NCBI GenBank assembly: GCA_021496505.1
Contig: CP053031.1
Coordinates: 3,357,729 to 3,421,728, forward strand
Length of the DNA: 64,000 bases
Direction: 5' to 3'
Origin: Thermoleophilia bacterium SCSIO 60948
GTDB taxonomy: Bacteria > Actinomycetota > Thermoleophilia > Solirubrobacterales > 70-9
Every line of letters starts with the position of its first letter. The first letter of the stretch is position 1. The translations under genes were made by a program, and so were the position numbers. The notes under the pieces are model-generated. The model was not told the DNA's origin and made no database searches. It was given only the letters and a program-made list of their open reading frames with translations. Positions 7,883 to 16,576 of the stretch are shown here, one piece after another.

Positions 7883-9018
7883 CGGCCGAGCTCCACGACG
7901 CGCTCGGCGGCGCCGAGCATCGTCGACTCCACCTCGAGGTTGGGCAGGTCGGCTTCTGAGAGCATCCTCAGCCCCTCCTCGGAGTTCGTGCCGTCGAGGC
8001 GGACGACGAGCGGGACCTTCATGTCGATCCGTCCATAGGCCTCGATGATCCCCTTGGCGATCTCGTCGCAGCGGGTGATGCCGCCGAAGATGTTGAACAG
8101 GATCGCCTTGACGTTGGGATCCGAGCTGATGACCTCGAGCGCGTCGACGATCGCGTCGGCCTTCGAGCCGCCGCCGGCATCGAGGAAGTTGGCGGGCGTG
8201 CCGCCGGCCGCGGCGACGACGTCGAGCGTCGACATGCAGAGCCCGGCGCCGTTGCCGAGGATCCCGATCTCGCCGCCGAGCTTGACGTAGGTGAGGCCCT
8301 TCTCGCGGGCCATCGCCTCCTGCGGGTCGTCGTCGGAGCTCTCGGCGAGCTCGGCGATCTCCGGGTGGCGGAAGAGCGCGTTGCCGTCGATCGTCGTCTT
8401 CGAGTCGAGCGCGACGATCTTGCGGTCGGCGGTGACGATCAGCGGGTTGACCTCGATCAGCGTCGCGTCCTCGGCGCGGGCGACCGCGATCAGGTCGAGC
8501 AGCATCTGGGCGACGTCGTCGCGGACGTCCTCGGCGATGTTCGCGTCGGCGGCCATCTGCTTGCCGTCCTCGAGAGAGAAATCGCGCTCGGGATCGACGT
8601 GGCGGCGGATCAGCGCGTCGGGGTCCTGCTCGGTGACCTCCTCGACGTCCATCCCACCCATCGCGGTGAGCAGCACGAGCAGCTTCTTCTCGGAGCGATC
8701 GAGGATGACCGAGGCGTAGTACTCGGCGGCGATGTCCGAGGCCTCCTCGACCCACAGCTCCTCGACGGTGAAGTCGCCGATCGTCATCCCGAGGATCGCC
8801 GTCGCGTGCTGCGTCGCCTCCTCGGAGCTCTTGGCGATCTTGATCCCGCCGGCCTTGCCGCGCTTGCCGGTGCGGACCTGGGCCTTGATGACGGCCGGGA
8901 AGCCGATCTCCTCCGCCGCGGCGGTCGCTTGGTCGACGGAGGTCGCGTGGCGGCCGTCGGGCACGGCCACCCCGTGGCCGGCGAACAGCTTCTTGCCTTG
9001 ATGCTCGAGCAGGTCCAT
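7879..9018 (-). CDS. sucC: Succinyl-CoA synthetase beta subunit
   Basis: A 379-residue ATP-grasp subunit that binds nucleotide and succinate. It begins MDLLEHQGKKLFA, typical of SucC, and contains IEVNPLIV, a GNGAGLCMSTLD stretch and the LFNIFGGITRCD succinate-site motif. The reading frame extends upstream to 9183, but the family start and the TAGGCT hexamer 10 bases before it (9034-9029) support the ATG at 9018. First gene of the sucCD operon. Confidence 0.97.
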   Translation of the reverse strand: MDLLEHQGKKLFAGHGVAVPDGRHATSVDQATAAAEEIGFPAVIKAQVRTGKRGKAGGIKIAKSSEEATQHATAILGMTIGDFTVEELWVEEASDIAAEYYASVILDRSEKKLLVLLTAMGGMDVEEVTEQDPDALIRRHVDPERDFSLEDGKQMAADANIAEDVRDDVAQMLLDLIAVARAEDATLIEVNPLIVTADRKIVALDSKTTIDGNALFRHPEIAELAESSDDDPQEAMAREKGLTYVKLGGEIGILGNGAGLCMSTLDVVAAAGGTPANFLDAGGGSKADAIVDALEVISSDPNVKAILFNIFGGITRCDEIAKGIIEAYGRIDMKVPLVVRLDGTNSEEGLRMLSEADLPNLEVESTMLGAAERVVELGR

Positions 9019-9028
9019 GGCGGCGGCG

Positions 9029-9034
9029 AGCCTA
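9029..9034 (-). promoter_or_regulatory. -10 element for sucCD
   Basis: Minus-strand TAGGCT, 10 bases before the sucC ATG at 9018. Confidence 0.4.
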
Positions 9035-9145
9035 TCGGAGCCACCGCGGTCGGCCGTCGGAGGTCCTCCGGGGTGCGCGCCGGTGCGGGTGTGACGCATG
9101 CGGCGGTGCCGAGCGGCGATCCGCTGCCATAATCCCGCGCTGCTC

Positions 9146-9832
9146 GTGCCGCTACCGAAGCTCAAAGACATCAAGTGGGTCACCGTCGACTGCTACGGGA
9201 CCCTGATCGACTGGGAGAAGGGGATCGCCGAGGCCTTCAACAAGGAGGCCTCCAAGGACGGATTCTCGTTCGACGACGAGCAGCTCGTCTCGCGCTTCCT
9301 CGAGGTCCAGGCGGAGGTCATGGGCGGCTCGTACGAGCTCTACGCCGAGGTGCTGCGCCGCACCGCCGTGCGCGTCGCGCGTGAGATCGGCTGGGAGCTC
9401 GAGCCCTCGCGAGCCCAGTTCGTCCCCGACTCGGTCGCCCGCTGGCTGCCGTTCCGCGAGTCGAACGCCGCGATGGACCGGCTCGGCAAGCGCTACGACC
9501 TCGGGATCGTCTCGAACATCGACGACAAGCTGCTCGGCATCTCGCGCCGCCATCTGCGGACCGAGCTCGACCTCGTCGTCACCGCCCAGCAGGTCCGCTC
9601 CTACAAGCCGGATCCGGCGCACTTCAAGGAGGCGGCGCGCCGCATCGGAGGCAAGAAGGGCTGGGTGCACATCTGCTCCGGCTACACCTCCGACGTCGAG
9701 CCGCTGCTGAAGATGAACGTCCCGGTGATCTGGGTCAATCGCCACGGCGAGAAGCTCGCGGGCCGCAAGAAGCCGACGGCGGAGGTCAAGACCTTCCGCG
9801 ACGCGGCGAAGAAGCTCGGTGGGGGCTCCTAG
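9146..9832 (+). CDS. HAD hydrolase, haloacid dehalogenase type II-like
   Basis: A 228-residue HAD class IA protein. Motif I is FDCYGTL-like (VDCYGTLIDWEKG near residue 11), motif II is the SN of GIVSNIDDK near 127, the motif III lysine is in RSYKPDPAHF near 157, and motif IV is GYTSDVEPLL near 184. L-2-haloacid dehalogenases share this arrangement, but many such genes encode phosphatases of unknown substrate. The GTG at 9146 is preferred because the protein then begins just before the HAD core; an upstream in-frame start at 9098 would add 16 residues unlike the family. CATAAT at 9128-9133 is a possible -10 element. Confidence 0.8.
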   Translation: MPLPKLKDIKWVTVDCYGTLIDWEKGIAEAFNKEASKDGFSFDDEQLVSRFLEVQAEVMGGSYELYAEVLRRTAVRVAREIGWELEPSRAQFVPDSVARWLPFRESNAAMDRLGKRYDLGIVSNIDDKLLGISRRHLRTELDLVVTAQQVRSYKPDPAHFKEAARRIGGKKGWVHICSGYTSDVEPLLKMNVPVIWVNRHGEKLAGRKKPTAEVKTFRDAAKKLGGGS

Positions 9833-10853
9833 CTCGCCCGCTGAGCCGGAGCACACCTCGGGCGCCGCGGGCGGCGCCGCCGCGGGCGTCGATCCCGCCG
9901 ACCGCGCGATGACCGATCGCGCCCGCGAGCGCTTCGACGGCGCTCGCTCGCGCTCCGGGCGGGCGGCGCCCGGAGCCGGGGCGCTGCCGAACCTGATCGT
10001 GATCGGCGGTCTCAAGTGCGGGACGACGAGCGTCCACCACTACCTGAACCTGCACCCCGAGATCGCTATGTCGCGGCCGAAGGAGCTCAACTTCTTCGTC
10101 GAGGAGCTGAACGGGGACCTCGGGATCGACTGGTACCGGGAGCACTTCGATCCCGCGGCTGCCGTCCGGGGCGAGACCTCGCCGCACTACACGAACCTGC
10201 CGCGCTTCGACGGGGTCGCCGGCCGGATGGCCTCGGCGCTCGGCGACGACGTCCGGCTGATCTACATGGTCCGAGACCCGATCGACCGGATCCTCTCCCA
10301 TTACGTCCACAACGTCGGCGGCGGGTACGAGAGCCGCCCGATCGAGCAGGCGCTCGCGGCGCCGGGCTGCTCCTACGTCGAGCGCAGCCGCTATGCGACG
10401 CAGCTCGACCCTTACCTCGAGCGCTTCGGATCCGAGCGCGTCAGGGTGATCACCCAGGACGAGCTCCGCGACCGGCGCGCCGAGACGATGCGCGGCGCGT
10501 TCGGCTTTCTCGGCGTCGATCCGGACTTCAGCTCGGAGCAGTTCGACCGCGAGTGGGAGCGCGGGACGGCCAAGTCGGGCGGTCGCTTCCAGTTCATGGA
10601 CCGGGCCGTGCGGCTACCGGGGCTCCGCGCCTTCGATCGCAACTTCGATCGCCTTCCCGAGGGGCTTCGCTGGCGGGTCGAGCGGCTCGTCCACTCGCCC
10701 GAGGCTCCCGCGGCGCCGAAGCCGGAGCTCGCGCCTCAGACCCGGGCCCGCCTCGTCGCCGAACTCGGCGGCGAGGTCGAGCGGCTCGAGCGGATCGCCG
10801 GCCGCCGCTTCGGCTGGCGCGATTTCGACACCGGCGCGGGGGGCGCGGCGTGA
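9819..10853 (+). CDS. PAPS-dependent sulfotransferase
   Basis: A 344-residue sulfotransferase that transfers sulfate from PAPS to an acceptor. The 5'-phosphosulfate loop is VIGGLKCGTTSVHHYL (about residues 63-78) and the 3'-phosphate site is RDPIDRILSHYVHN (about 151-164). The KELNFF and ERYATQL-like segments also match bacterial heparan/lipid sulfotransferases. The acceptor is unknown. The GTG at 9819 overlaps the upstream gene by 14 bases; an ATG at 9909 would remove a poorly structured 30-residue leader and is equally possible. Its stop overlaps the next GTG. Confidence 0.85.
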   Translation: MGAPSSPAEPEHTSGAAGGAAAGVDPADRAMTDRARERFDGARSRSGRAAPGAGALPNLIVIGGLKCGTTSVHHYLNLHPEIAMSRPKELNFFVEELNGDLGIDWYREHFDPAAAVRGETSPHYTNLPRFDGVAGRMASALGDDVRLIYMVRDPIDRILSHYVHNVGGGYESRPIEQALAAPGCSYVERSRYATQLDPYLERFGSERVRVITQDELRDRRAETMRGAFGFLGVDPDFSSEQFDREWERGTAKSGGRFQFMDRAVRLPGLRAFDRNFDRLPEGLRWRVERLVHSPEAPAAPKPELAPQTRARLVAELGGEVERLERIAGRRFGWRDFDTGAGGAA

Positions 10854-11296
10854 GGATCGCCGTCGCCGCAGACGAGCGCATCGGCGTCGCCGAGGCCGTC
10901 GTCGAGGCGATCCGCGAGCGCGGCCACCAGCCGATCCCGCACGGCGCGCTCGCCGACTCCGAGCGTGACGACTGGGCCTGGGCGTCCGAGCGCGCGGCCC
11001 GCGACGTCGCCGACGGCCGCGCCGACCAGGCGATCGTCCTCTGCTGGACCGGCACCGGCGCCTCGATCGCCGCCAACAAGGTCGATGGCGTGCGGGCGGC
11101 CCTGTGCGGCGACGCGGAGACGGCCGGCGGCGCGCGGCGCTGGAACGACGCCAACGCGCTCGCGCTCTCGCTGAGGACGACGAGCGAGGCGCTGCTCGGC
11201 GAGATCCTCGACGCCTGGTTCGCCGGCGAGCCGAGCGCCGAGCCGGGCGACGCCGCGAACGTCGAGCACCTCGGGGAGATCGAGCGCGGCGCCTGA
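10850..11296 (+). CDS. RpiB/LacAB-family isomerase-like protein
   Basis: A 148-residue protein of the ribose-5-phosphate isomerase B/LacAB fold. The C-terminal half carries the signature CWTGTGASIAANKVDGVRAA and NDANALALSLR, with the active-site Cys conserved. The N-terminal half lacks the DHGG motif that normally holds the phosphate and catalytic residues; it reads AADERIGVAE. It may use a different substrate or be catalytically altered (inference). The GTG at 10850 overlaps the sulfotransferase stop as GTGA. Confidence 0.75.
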   Translation: MRIAVAADERIGVAEAVVEAIRERGHQPIPHGALADSERDDWAWASERAARDVADGRADQAIVLCWTGTGASIAANKVDGVRAALCGDAETAGGARRWNDANALALSLRTTSEALLGEILDAWFAGEPSAEPGDAANVEHLGEIERGA

Positions 11297-11328
11297 TCGC
11301 CAGGGGTCGTCTGCAAGGCTTGCGGCCG

Positions 11329-12066
11329 ATGCGACGCCTGCTCCCCGACCCTGCCGACACGACTCCGCTCGACCTGGTGGCCGGGCTCGACCTCGCGGCC
11401 GGCGCGACTGACACGCGGCCGTACGTGATCTCGAACTTCGCGCTCACCGTCGACGGCCGCTCGACGCTCGGCGGGACCTCGGCGACGATCGGCTCCGAGG
11501 TCGACACGCAGATGCTCGTCGCGCTGCGCACGGCGGCCGACGCGATCCTGATCGGCGCCGGGACGATGCGGGCCGAGCGCTACGGCAACCTGATGGGCGA
11601 CCCGGCCAAGCGCGAGCTCCGACAGCGCGCCGGGCGCTCCCCGGTGCCGATGCTCGCGATCGTCAGCGGCGGGCTCGAGCTGCCGTGGGACGCGCCGGCG
11701 TTCACCGAGAGCGACGGGGGTGGAGTCGTGATCTTCACCTCGAGCGACGAGCAGGTGCCCGGCACCACGGCGCCGGTCGAAGTCGTTCGCACGCCGGCCG
11801 GAGTCGAACTGAGCGCCGTGCTCGAGCATCTGCGCCGCGAGCACGACGTCCGGTCGCTGCTCTGCGAGGGCGGCGCCGGGACCCACGGCGGCTTGATCGA
11901 GGGCGGACTGATCGACGAGCTGTTCGTGACGACGGGCCCCGTGCTCGGCGGCGGCTCCGGCCCGGGCCTCGTCTCGGGGATCTCGGAGCGCAACCGGCGA
12001 CTCGAGCTCGCGTGGCTCTGCGAGCACGACGGCGACCTGTTCCACCGCTACCGCGTGCTCCGCTGA
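11329..12066 (+). CDS. RibD C-terminal (dihydrofolate-reductase-like) domain protein
   Basis: A 245-residue NAD(P)H-dependent reductase of the RibD_C family, related to 5-amino-6-(5-phosphoribosylamino)uracil reductase of riboflavin synthesis. Hallmarks are VISNFALTVDGR, DAILIGAGTMRAERY, LLCEGGAGTHGGLIEGGLID and a terminal FHRYRV. The deaminase half of RibD is absent and no rib genes are adjacent, so it may be a stand-alone reductase for another pyrimidine or pterin. It starts at the ATG at 11329 after a 32-base gap from the RpiB-like gene, probably in the same operon. Confidence 0.8.
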   Translation: MRRLLPDPADTTPLDLVAGLDLAAGATDTRPYVISNFALTVDGRSTLGGTSATIGSEVDTQMLVALRTAADAILIGAGTMRAERYGNLMGDPAKRELRQRAGRSPVPMLAIVSGGLELPWDAPAFTESDGGGVVIFTSSDEQVPGTTAPVEVVRTPAGVELSAVLEHLRREHDVRSLLCEGGAGTHGGLIEGGLIDELFVTTGPVLGGGSGPGLVSGISERNRRLELAWLCEHDGDLFHRYRVLR

Positions 12067-12071
12067 GCGAC

Positions 12072-12719
12072 TCAGTCCGCGGCGTCGCCGGGCCGGAGCA
12101 GCCCGAGCTCGTAGCCGCGGGCTACAGCGCTGGCGCGGTCGGAGGCGCCGAGCTTCGCGTAGATGTGGAGCAGGTGGGTCTTGATCGTCGCCTCGCTCAC
12201 GAACAGCTCGCTCGCAGCCGCCGCGTTCGTCGTCCCGCGGGCGACCAGGCGCAGCACTTCGATCTCGCGATCGCTCAGCCGCTCGCCGGCCGGCTCGCGA
12301 ACGCGGCCGATGACGCGCGAGGCGACGCTCGCAGCGAGCACCGACTCGCCGCGCGCCGCCGCCAGCACGCCCCTGAAGAGCTCGTCGCGCGGCGCGTCCT
12401 TGAGCAGATACCCGGTCGCGCCGGCCTCGATCGCCGGCAGGACGTCGGTATCGGTGTCGAACGTCGTCAGCACGAGGACCGGCGTCTCGTCGCCCGCCTC
12501 GGCTAGCCGCCGGATCGCGCCGACGCCGTCGAGGACGGGCATCCGCAGGTCCATCACGACGACGTCCGGGCGGCGACGCTCGACCATCCGGATCGCCTCC
12601 TCGCCGTCGGCGGCCTCGCCGGCGACGCGAAAGCGGTCGTCCGAGCGCAGCATCCCGGTCAGCCCATCGCGGACGACGGCGTGGTCGTCGACGACGAGGA
12701 CGGACACCGGCTCGCTCAT
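12072..12719 (-). CDS. NarL/LuxR-family response regulator
   Basis: A 215-residue response regulator. The receiver domain (1-120) has the acidic pair in VLVVDDH, the phosphoacceptor in DVVVMDLRMP near residue 55 and the switch Thr/Lys (VLTTF, YLLKDAP). A LuxR helix-turn-helix ends the protein (LSDREIEVLRLVARG to TIKTHLLHIYAKL). Its ATG overlaps the kinase stop as ATGA (12719-12716), so the pair is coupled. It is the last gene of an ABC exporter-kinase-regulator operon and probably controls that exporter (inference). Confidence 0.93.
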   Translation of the reverse strand: MSEPVSVLVVDDHAVVRDGLTGMLRSDDRFRVAGEAADGEEAIRMVERRRPDVVVMDLRMPVLDGVGAIRRLAEAGDETPVLVLTTFDTDTDVLPAIEAGATGYLLKDAPRDELFRGVLAAARGESVLAASVASRVIGRVREPAGERLSDREIEVLRLVARGTTNAAAASELFVSEATIKTHLLHIYAKLGASDRASAVARGYELGLLRPGDAAD

Positions 12720-13990
12720 GCGCTGCTCCGCGTCGGCAGCGATGCCGAGACCGCGGTCCCGGTTCCGGTGCTCGATTCGACCGACAGCGTTCCGTCGAGC
12801 GACTCGACGCGGTCTCGCATCGCGACGAGACCGAACCCGCCCGCGTTCCCGTTCGCCTCCGGCGCTCGCCTCGACACCGGGTCGAAGCCGACCCCGTCGT
12901 CGCGTACGTCCAGGCTGACGCTCGCGTCCATGTATGAGAGCGTCAATACGACCCGCTCCGCGTCGGCGTGCCGCGCGACGTTCGCGAGCGCCTCCTGACC
13001 CGTGCGCAGCAGCGCCACCTCGACATCGGGATGCATCGAGCGGACCTCCCCGGTGCGCCTGACCGCCGCCGCCACGCCGTGGCGCTCGGACCACTCTCCC
13101 GCCAGCTTCTCCAGCGCCTCGGTCAGGCGCCCGTCCTCGAGCGGCTGCGGGCGCAGCGCCTGGATCGAGCGTCGCGCCTCGGCGAGGCTGCCCCGCGCGA
13201 GGCCGATCGCGGCGTCGTGATGGGCGCCCGCCTCATCGGGACCGGCGGTCCGAGCAGCCTCGAGCTGGGTGATGATCCCCGACAGTCCCTGAGCGATCGT
13301 GTCGTGGATCTCGCCTGCGAGCCTCGCGCGCTCGTCGGCGACGCCGGCCTCTCGAGCCCCGAGCACGAGCTGGTGTTGCAGCGCGGCGTTCTCGGCCAGC
13401 GTGAGCTCGAGCCGCTCGTTGGCCTCGCGGAGCTGCGCGAGCGTCTGCTCGCGCTCCTCTCGCCGCTCCTCCTCGAGCGCCCCGGCCCAGAGGAAGAAGC
13501 CGGCGACGGTCGTGTTCACGAGGACCAGCCCCACGTAGAGGACGATCTGGCCCGCGCCGCCCCCGAGATCGCCGCCGATCTGACTGAGCGCCAGCGGCAG
13601 CGCGGTCAGGCCCACCCCCGCGAGGATCCACGTGCCGGGAAACGCCCGCAGCGCCAGGACGAACCCCGACCAGGCGAGAAAGCCGTAGAGCGGTGCGCCG
13701 AGGCAGGCGATCCACAGCAGCGTGGTGTAGACCGCGAACCAGGCGACGGGCACCGGTGCGAGCCTGACCGGTCGGCAGCGCGGCAGGACCACGAACCCGA
13801 CCGCCAGCCACAGCGCGATCGCCGCGGCCATGCCAGCGACCCAGGTCGCCGAGACGTCACGTGCGCTCGGCACCGCGAGCGCCAGGATCGTGGCGACCGC
13901 GAGCAGGCACGGCGCGAGCCAGCGGTCGAGGTTCGTGGCGCCGAACGGCCGGATCTCGGTCATGGAACGCCGTACGCCGATGCCCATCAC
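12716..13990 (-). CDS. NarL/DesK-type sensor histidine kinase
   Basis: A 424-residue kinase. The first 160 residues hold five to six membrane helices with little periplasmic sequence, as in DesK/LiaS-like sensors of membrane state. A coiled coil follows (EEERREEREQTLAQL), then the HisKA_3 dimerisation motif with the phosphorylated His in RLAGEIHDTIAQGL, and an HATPase domain with an N box (QEALANVARHA), DDGVGFDP and GGFGLVAMRDR. The GTG at 13990 lies 1 base after the permease stop; an internal ATG 27 bases on is an alternative. It pairs with the regulator at 12072. Confidence 0.92.
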   Translation of the reverse strand: MMGIGVRRSMTEIRPFGATNLDRWLAPCLLAVATILALAVPSARDVSATWVAGMAAAIALWLAVGFVVLPRCRPVRLAPVPVAWFAVYTTLLWIACLGAPLYGFLAWSGFVLALRAFPGTWILAGVGLTALPLALSQIGGDLGGGAGQIVLYVGLVLVNTTVAGFFLWAGALEEERREEREQTLAQLREANERLELTLAENAALQHQLVLGAREAGVADERARLAGEIHDTIAQGLSGIITQLEAARTAGPDEAGAHHDAAIGLARGSLAEARRSIQALRPQPLEDGRLTEALEKLAGEWSERHGVAAAVRRTGEVRSMHPDVEVALLRTGQEALANVARHADAERVVLTLSYMDASVSLDVRDDGVGFDPVSRRAPEANGNAGGFGLVAMRDRVESLDGTLSVESSTGTGTAVSASLPTRSSA

Positions 13991-13991
13991 G

Positions 13992-14723
13992 CTACTCCCA
14001 GCGGAAGTTGACGGCGGCGACGATCGTGGCTCCGACGGCCCAGACGGCCATCACCGCGAGCAGTCCGGCGTCGGGGAACGAGCCCGAGGACGCCTGGCCG
14101 ATCGCGCCGACGGCGGCGCCGACCGGAGTCAGGTCGCTGATCTGGACGAGGGTGGCGCCCATCTCCTCGCGCGGGATCCAGAGACCGCCGAGGAACATGA
14201 ACGGGAACCACAGCAGCGGACCGATCGCCCCGGCGAGCTTCGCCGTCGGCGCCAGCGCCGCGACCAGCATCCCGACCGCGAGCAGACTGGCCGTGGCGAG
14301 TGCGACCGCCGCGACCCAACCCGCCGCCGAGCCGGGCAGCGCCACGCCGAGGGCGAGATTGCCCACGACGGTCACCGCGACCACGGCCGTCAGGGCGACG
14401 ACGGCGTTGAGCGCGATCTGCGAGACGACGAGGGCCGACGGGCTGAGCGGGGTGGTCCGGAGCCTGCGCAGGATCCCGAGCTCGCGATAGCTCGCGAGGT
14501 AGCCCGGCATCACGATCAGCGCCATCGAGGCGATCGCGAACACGCTCAGCGTCGGGACGAAAACGTCGACGGCGGAGAGTCCTCCGAGGTCGTCGGAGAC
14601 GTCCCGGGCCTCGGGCATGAACGAGATGCCGATCAGGATCACGACCGGCGCGAGTACCCCGAGCAGCGACGTCGTCGGGTCGCGGCGCAGCAGCGTCGCC
14701 TCGGTTCTCAGCAGTCTGGTCAT
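13992..14723 (-). CDS. ABC-2 type transporter permease
   Basis: A 243-residue integral membrane protein with about six helices, of the ABC-2 exporter family (daunorubicin DrrB/LinK type). RRLRTTPLSPSALV after the second helix and FLGGLWIPREEM in the C-terminal half are typical. Its ATG overlaps the ATPase stop as ATGA (14723-14720). It forms an exporter with the ATPase at 14720-15631, probably for an amphipathic drug or lipid. Confidence 0.9.
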   Translation of the reverse strand: MTRLLRTEATLLRRDPTTSLLGVLAPVVILIGISFMPEARDVSDDLGGLSAVDVFVPTLSVFAIASMALIVMPGYLASYRELGILRRLRTTPLSPSALVVSQIALNAVVALTAVVAVTVVGNLALGVALPGSAAGWVAAVALATASLLAVGMLVAALAPTAKLAGAIGPLLWFPFMFLGGLWIPREEMGATLVQISDLTPVGAAVGAIGQASSGSFPDAGLLAVMAVWAVGATIVAAVNFRWE

Positions 14724-15631
14724 CGTGTGGACTCCTCTCGGGTGTCGGTGAGTTCGAGGTAGGCGTCCTCCATCGAGCGACGATCGATCCGCAGCTCGCG
14801 GGCCTCGGCGCCCTGCTCGGCGAGGGCGGAGATGACGGTCGCCACGCTGTCGGGCTCGAGCTCGATCGCGAGCTCGCCGGCCTCCGCGCTGACCGCTTCC
14901 ACGCCGTCGACGCGCTCGAGCGACGCCGGGTCGACCGCGACGCTCGGTCGCAGACGCATCGTCTGTGTGCGCCCACCGCCGCCGAGCTCGGACGGCGGAC
15001 CCGCCGCGGCGACGCGACCATCGACGATCACGGCGACGCGATCGCACAGCCGCTCGACCTCTTCCATCCCATGACTGACGAGGACGATCGTCGTCCCCGC
15101 CTCGCGCGTCTCCTCGATCAGCGCCCAGACGTCGCGGCGCGCCCGCGGGTCGAGTCCCGTCGAGAGCTCGTCGAGGATCGCCACCTCGGGCCTGCCGACG
15201 AGCGCGAGAGCGATCGAGAGCCGCTGGCGCTGGCCGCCCGATAGGGCGCTGAAGCGCGTGCGGCGGACCTCACCGAGACCGAGCCGGTCGACGAGATCCA
15301 TGGTCGCGAGCGGGTCCGGATAGAAGGACGCGTAGAGGTCGATGGCCTCCTCGAGCTTGAGCCGCCCCGGCAGGGCGGAGTCCTGGAGCTGGATCCCGAC
15401 CCGGCTGCGGAACGCCTGGGTCGCGGCGGCCGGATCCGTTCCGAGCACGGTCGCGGTGCCGCCGTCGCGCCTTCGCAGGCCGACGAGGCATTCGACGGTG
15501 GTCGTCTTGCCGGCGCCGTTGGGTCCGAGGATGCCGAAGATCTCGCCGCGCTCGACCTCGAACGAGACGTCGGCCACCGCTGTCTTCTCGCCGTAGCGCT
15601 TGCGTAGTCCGCTTGCTTCGATGACTGGCAT
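14720..15631 (-). CDS. ABC transporter ATP-binding protein
   Basis: A 303-residue ABC ATPase. Walker A is GPNGAGKTTT near residue 38, the signature is LSGGQRQRLSIA near 133, Walker B is VAILDELSTGLDP near 153, and the H-loop is in VLVSHGMEEV. The C-terminal 70 residues form the accessory domain common in DrrA-type exporters. It is the first gene of the operon ATPase-permease-kinase-regulator; a 24-base perfect palindrome lies 76-99 bases upstream. Confidence 0.95.
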   Translation of the reverse strand: MPVIEASGLRKRYGEKTAVADVSFEVERGEIFGILGPNGAGKTTTVECLVGLRRRDGGTATVLGTDPAAATQAFRSRVGIQLQDSALPGRLKLEEAIDLYASFYPDPLATMDLVDRLGLGEVRRTRFSALSGGQRQRLSIALALVGRPEVAILDELSTGLDPRARRDVWALIEETREAGTTIVLVSHGMEEVERLCDRVAVIVDGRVAAAGPPSELGGGGRTQTMRLRPSVAVDPASLERVDGVEAVSAEAGELAIELEPDSVATVISALAEQGAEARELRIDRRSMEDAYLELTDTREESTR

Positions 15632-15706
15632 GCCCAGAGGCTGCCGCCGGCCGCCCGGTCCGCCATCGGCGGGGCGGGCGGATGTGGCGCCCGAACCGCC
15701 GACCGG

Positions 15707-15730
15707 CGCATCAACCGATCGGTTGATGCG
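15707..15730. promoter_or_regulatory. 24-base perfect palindrome, probable operator
   Basis: CGCATCAACCGA followed directly by its exact reverse complement, with no loop. It lies between the peptidase E stop (15746) and the ABC ATPase start (15631). Lack of a loop and of a following T-run on either strand argues against a terminator. Core AACCGATCGGTT resembles TetR-family operators, but no tetR gene is adjacent. Confidence 0.6.
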
Positions 15731-15745
15731 AGCGGGGGCTCCTCG

Positions 15746-16576
15746 TCAACCCCTGCGGGCGCCGCTCATCCGGCCGCGCAGCGCTCGGAGCTCGCGGACG
15801 TCGTCGCCCGGATCGTCGATCGCCGGTCGCGGGTCGTCGAGGCGCCTGGCGTCGAGGCGGCGCTCGGTGGCGCCGCCTTCTCCGTCGGGCTCGACCCTGA
15901 AGACGTCGGCGCCGTCGACGGCCTGGACCACCTCCGCCGGCTCGCGGCCCCTGAACAGGATCCCGGCCTGGTCGGAGAGCGCGTAGCCAGGCCCGAGGTC
16001 GCCTTCGCCGACCGCGCTCAGGTAGGCCGGGCGACGATCCGGGTCGCGTCCGAGGTGAACGCAGGCGCTGCCCGGCAGCAGCCCGAGGCCAGGCGCCGGC
16101 CCGGCGTCGCCGCGCGAGCGCGTGATCCCGCCCTCGAACCAGCACATCGCGCCGGCGCTGAGCCCCGCGAGGACGACCCCGCGCCGCCAGGCCCGGGTCA
16201 GGATCTCGTCGAGTCCGTGGGCTCGCCAGATCGCGATCAGGTTGACGAGGCTGCCGCCGCCGACGTAGATCAGGTCCTGCGCGAGCAGATGCTCGGCGAG
16301 CTCGACCGGTTCGGATTCGAGCCGGAACAGCGACAGGTGCGAGAGCTCGCAGCCCGAGGCGCCGAGCGCCGAGTGGAAGGCACGGATCTGCTCGTCGGGA
16401 TCGCCGCTGGCGGTCGGGAGCAGGCAGATCCGCGGTCGCTCGGATTCGAGCTGGGCGAGCATGTAGTCGCGAAGCGCCTCGTTGCCGCGCTTGCGCGAGA
16501 ACTCGTGCCCTCCCATCGCGAGAATCGTGCGTTCGTTCTCGGCGACCGTCTCCGCATCGCCGCCCCCGGACGCCAC
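15746..16576 (-). CDS. Peptidase E-like (family S51) protein, paralogue 2
   Basis: A 276-residue protein of the peptidase E/cyanophycinase fold, whose members cleave Asp-X dipeptides with a Ser-His-Glu triad. The nucleophile is S140 in AGLSAGAMCWFEGG; VGGGSLVNLIAIWRAHG and LCLLPTASG-like segments match the family. It is a tandem paralogue of the gene just upstream: its GTG (16576) follows that gene's TAG with no gap. It differs in an N-terminal extension, loss of the GGGGFSMEPG loop (here MGGHEFSRKRG) and a longer acidic/Arg-rich C-terminus, so its substrate may differ. Confidence 0.82.
   Translation of the reverse strand: MASGGGDAETVAENERTILAMGGHEFSRKRGNEALRDYMLAQLESERPRICLLPTASGDPDEQIRAFHSALGASGCELSHLSLFRLESEPVELAEHLLAQDLIYVGGGSLVNLIAIWRAHGLDEILTRAWRRGVVLAGLSAGAMCWFEGGITRSRGDAGPAPGLGLLPGSACVHLGRDPDRRPAYLSAVGEGDLGPGYALSDQAGILFRGREPAEVVQAVDGADVFRVEPDGEGGATERRLDARRLDDPRPAIDDPGDDVRELRALRGRMSGARRG

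Noticed and set aside
15707..15730. Intrinsic terminator after the peptidase E pair
   Set aside because: The palindrome has no loop and no T-run follows on the minus strand, so an operator is a better reading.
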